Positions 61,747 through 64,000 of a DNA stretch of 64,000 nt are shown piece after piece. The first letter of the stretch is position 1; the number at the start of each line of letters is the position of its first letter. The stretch is from Kumtagia sp052180275 (GTDB lineage: Bacteria > Pseudomonadota > Alphaproteobacteria > Rhizobiales > Rhizobiaceae). The position numbers and the translations under genes were made by a program. The stretch spans positions 1-64,000 of the forward strand of contig NZ_CP197465.1 in the NCBI RefSeq assembly GCF_052180275.1. The letters are read 5' to 3'. The notes beneath the pieces were generated by a model that did not search any database, was not told the DNA's origin, and saw nothing but the letters and a program-made list of their open reading frames with translations.

Positions 61747-64000
61747 TCAGAAGCGCCAGCTGAGGTTCGCCTGGACCGCGTTCTGGCTGGTGTCGTCGGC
61801 GAACTGGCCAAGATAGGACAGCCCGATGCGCGCTTGCGGGCTGACGAGCAGGTCGGCGCCGAGCTCGACGAGCGCCGTGTTCTCGGCGATCGGCACGCCC
61901 GAGACGGTGAAATTCGCGGACGGAGCGCTGATGAAGGCAAGTCGGGCTTCGGGCGAGGTGTCGCCGAATGCCGCCTGCCAGGCGATCGAAGCATGTGGCT
62001 GCAGTACCATGCTGCCGACCGGCATGGTGGTTGCCGCGCGAATTCCAAGCGAACTGTAGCCGACATTCGACGACGTCGACGATCCCGCCAGGCCGGCGGA
62101 TGCGCCGCTCTCATTGATGTCGTCGGTATGCAGATTGACCCAGGCCAGGCCGGCGAAGGGTTCGATCGCCACGGATTGGACCGCGAAGCCGTAACCGACT
62201 TCGGCAAACGCCTGCGCTGTGCCGGCATCGTAGTCCGCCTGCGCACGCTCCGAATAGCCGGGATAGGCGATCCTTCTGTCGGCATCGACCTTGCTGAAGG
62301 CGTAGCTCGCGCCGAGACGCAGATTCCACGGGCCGGCACTGGTGCCGCCATAGAGCGCCAGCGACAGGCTGTCCGCCTGGAACGAGGATCCCAGATCGTC
62401 GATATCGGCGTTGGACTGGGAATAGCCGATGGCTCCGCCGACCAGCCAGTTGTCGACCCGCAGATCGCCGCCGGTAATGATCCCGCCGATGCTCTGGCTA
62501 ACGCTCGATGCGCCATTGCCGTCCAGATCCGTCCAGCCGCCAAAGGCCTGTCCCCATATCGTGCCGGTGGAGGGAGCGGCGTCAACGGCGGGAGCCAGCG
62601 CTGGCCCGCCCTGGGCAAGCGAGCCGACGGGGCCGGCGCTTCCGGCATAGGCGCCCTGGCGCAGGCGGGCGAGGATCGCCTGACGGCCGTAAAGGCTGTC
62701 GCCGATCAGCACCGACTGTTCGCTGGCGTAGCCTTCGCCCGACAGGGCGCTGAGCGCGCCCGGCAACTGGTTCGCTTGCAGCCCATAGAGCGGGCTGAGC
62801 GCCGTTGGCAGTTCGGCCAGTTCGTTGCCGGTGGTCGTGTTGATGATGCCGTCGATGGCGCCGCCGACCGCACTCTGGTTGGAGGTGGTGCCGGGCAATT
62901 GCGCCAGCCCTGACGCGACATTCAGCGTGACCGCGGTCGGCGTATAGCCGAGCGAGGTGGCGAACAGCGCCGGCAGTCCGGCAGTGGTCAGCGTGCCGAA
63001 CGTACCGGTGATTTCCTGCGTTGCGGCAAGGATGGTGTAGGTCTTTTGGAGGTCCGTGGTCTGGAAATTGGCCGCCAGCGTGCCCGCCAGTCGCGCCGTG
63101 CCCGTCACCTCCAATGCATCATTGCCGTCGTCGGTCATCCGAACGGCCATGGTGCCTGCAGAGGTCTGCACGAAAGTGCCGCTGATGAGGCTCTTGATCG
63201 GCACGCCGGTGCCGGTGACGCCGATCCAGCCGCTGTTCTCGAAGCGCTTCTCCGGTCCCGCTGTCGCCGCTATCCGGCCGTCGATGATGCCGGTGTTCAC
63301 GATTATGCTGCCGTAGCTATCGGGACCGGTGCGCAAGGCATCGGCGACGGCGGTTGCGGCGCGCAAGGTTCCGGAATTCAGCAACGTGCCGTAGAGCCCG
63401 TGCATCTCCACCGCCGCACCGACCAGCCCGCTGGCCGTGACGGTGCCGGAATTGGTCAGCACGCCATAGGTTTCGCCGCGAATGCCCACGCCGGCCTGGC
63501 CGGTAACCTCGACGGTGCCGCTGTTGACGATGTCGTCGCCCTTGAGCCCGGAGAGCGCGGCGTCGTTGTCCGCGCCGGACGTGAGCGTGCCGGTGTTGCG
63601 AATCGGGTTATAGATGCCTTCAATGGTGGCGACATAACCGTTGGTCTTGCCATCGGCGACATAGATGCCGACGACCTTGTCGCCATAGGCCGAATTGGAC
63701 GAGACGACCTCGCCCGGTATGTCGATTTCGTACCAGGTCGCGATGCCGAGCGCGTTGACATGCATGACCGCCGGATGCACCGCGCCGTCGGCCGAAATCC
63801 AGTTGGCGACCATATTGTACTCGCCGGAGCGGCCGGCGCTGGTGATGCCCTCGAAATGGGTGGCGATCGCACCGGGATGGTCGTAGGTCCGATGGGTTCC
63901 GGTGGTCAGGTCGTAGATATAGCCGTGTTCCGGCCCAAGGCCGCCGCCGATCCGCGCCTCGGCATAGCCGCCGGCGATCTTGTCGCCATAGATGCCGTAA
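61747..64000 (-). CDS. Autotransporter, C-terminal part (runs off right edge)
   Basis: About 751 residues are visible and the frame stays open to the edge, so the start is outside. N-terminal part: repetitive passenger with YGDKIAGGY and YGDKVVGIY type units and many short beta turns (INTGTLTSGADNDAALSG pattern), a beta helix. From about 430 residues before the end a linker, then the autotransporter barrel domain (about 280 aa) beginning IWGQAFGGWTDLDG and ending NAVQANLSWRF with terminal Phe, which inserts in the outer membrane and exports the passenger. Likely a surface adhesin or enzyme. Confidence 0.88.
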   Translation of the reverse strand, partial: YGIYGDKIAGGYAEARIGGGLGPEHGYIYDLTTGTHRTYDHPGAIATHFEGITSAGRSGEYNMVANWISADGAVHPAVMHVNALGIATWYEIDIPGEVVSSNSAYGDKVVGIYVADGKTNGYVATIEGIYNPIRNTGTLTSGADNDAALSGLKGDDIVNSGTVEVTGQAGVGIRGETYGVLTNSGTVTASGLVGAAVEMHGLYGTLLNSGTLRAATAVADALRTGPDSYGSIIVNTGIIDGRIAATAGPEKRFENSGWIGVTGTGVPIKSLISGTFVQTSAGTMAVRMTDDGNDALEVTGTARLAGTLAANFQTTDLQKTYTILAATQEITGTFGTLTTAGLPALFATSLGYTPTAVTLNVASGLAQLPGTTSNQSAVGGAIDGIINTTTGNELAELPTALSPLYGLQANQLPGALSALSGEGYASEQSVLIGDSLYGRQAILARLRQGAYAGSAGPVGSLAQGGPALAPAVDAAPSTGTIWGQAFGGWTDLDGNGASSVSQSIGGIITGGDLRVDNWLVGGAIGYSQSNADIDDLGSSFQADSLSLALYGGTSAGPWNLRLGASYAFSKVDADRRIAYPGYSERAQADYDAGTAQAFAEVGYGFAVQSVAIEPFAGLAWVNLHTDDINESGASAGLAGSSTSSNVGYSSLGIRAATTMPVGSMVLQPHASIAWQAAFGDTSPEARLAFISAPSANFTVSGVPIAENTALVELGADLLVSPQARIGLSYLGQFADDTSQNAVQANLSWRF

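Overview
The window looks like a chromosomal segment of a high-GC alphaproteobacterium of the order Hyphomicrobiales (Rhizobiales), most like Mesorhizobium and its relatives in Phyllobacteriaceae. This rests on an FzlA-like glutathione-transferase-fold protein next to queG, the density of sugar ABC transporters with their own small regulators, and the paired intergenic palindromes common in that group. No name can be given from sequence alone. No tRNA, rRNA, CRISPR array or phage module was seen.

Layout. 1-9.7 kb is mostly housekeeping: glk (cut by the left edge), mgsA, mepA, an SDR, queG, fzlA, uppP, a frameshifted TauE/SafE permease, an NDUFA9-like epimerase, an RlpA-like protein and an isochorismatase. 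9.8-25.3 kb is a carbohydrate or polyol catabolic region: a Gfo/Idh/MocA oxidoreductase, two sugar isomerase/epimerases, an enolase-superfamily dehydratase, a GntR/FCD regulator, a 2-hydroxyacid dehydrogenase, an old-yellow-enzyme homologue, an SDR, and an ABC importer with two ATPases and a 68-aa membrane protein. Four TGGT-N3-ACCA operator-like sites lie in front of its three transcription units and suggest one regulon. 25.6-29.8 kb holds a TetR regulator divergent from a PEP-hydrolase-like protein and a cupin, then an EamA transporter and an M24 peptidase. 29.9-32.1 kb is the remains of a siderophore locus (pieces of an IucA/IucC synthetase, a TonB receptor and a FecCD permease beside an intact binding protein and a DUF2218 protein).

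32.2-44.6 kb carries two RbsABC-type importers on either side of a FadR-type regulator, with an SDR and a COG3618-type amidohydrolase (lactonase-like). Two GTCATA-N3-TATGAC-like sites link both importers to that regulator. The gene set resembles oxidative L-fucose-type catabolism. 44.6-47.4 kb is a rearranged zone: a truncated GntR gene, an orphan Tat leader, a Gfo/Idh gene and an IS6-family insertion sequence. 47.4-49.7 kb has a LysR/SDR divergent pair, a strong terminator and a 153-bp MITE-like element. 49.8-58.5 kb is a compact operon (DapA-type aldolase, Tat-type binding protein, two permeases, ATPase, DhaK, DhaL, SDR with an in-frame amber codon) divergent from an IclR regulator, with three near-identical operator candidates between. 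58.6-64 kb has a DUF1778/GNAT toxin-antitoxin pair, membrane proteins, a lipase-like lipoprotein and the C-terminal part of a large autotransporter cut by the right edge.

Three otherwise well-conserved genes carry single lesions (TSUP permease, RbsA-type ATPase, dhaL-linked SDR). These are either real decay or sequencing errors. No clearly unprecedented machine is visible. The most interesting material is the regulatory wiring (three operator families with assignable regulators), stem-loops placed just downstream of all four sugar-binding-protein genes, and the uncharacterised aldolase-DhaKL and PEP-hydrolase/cupin clusters.
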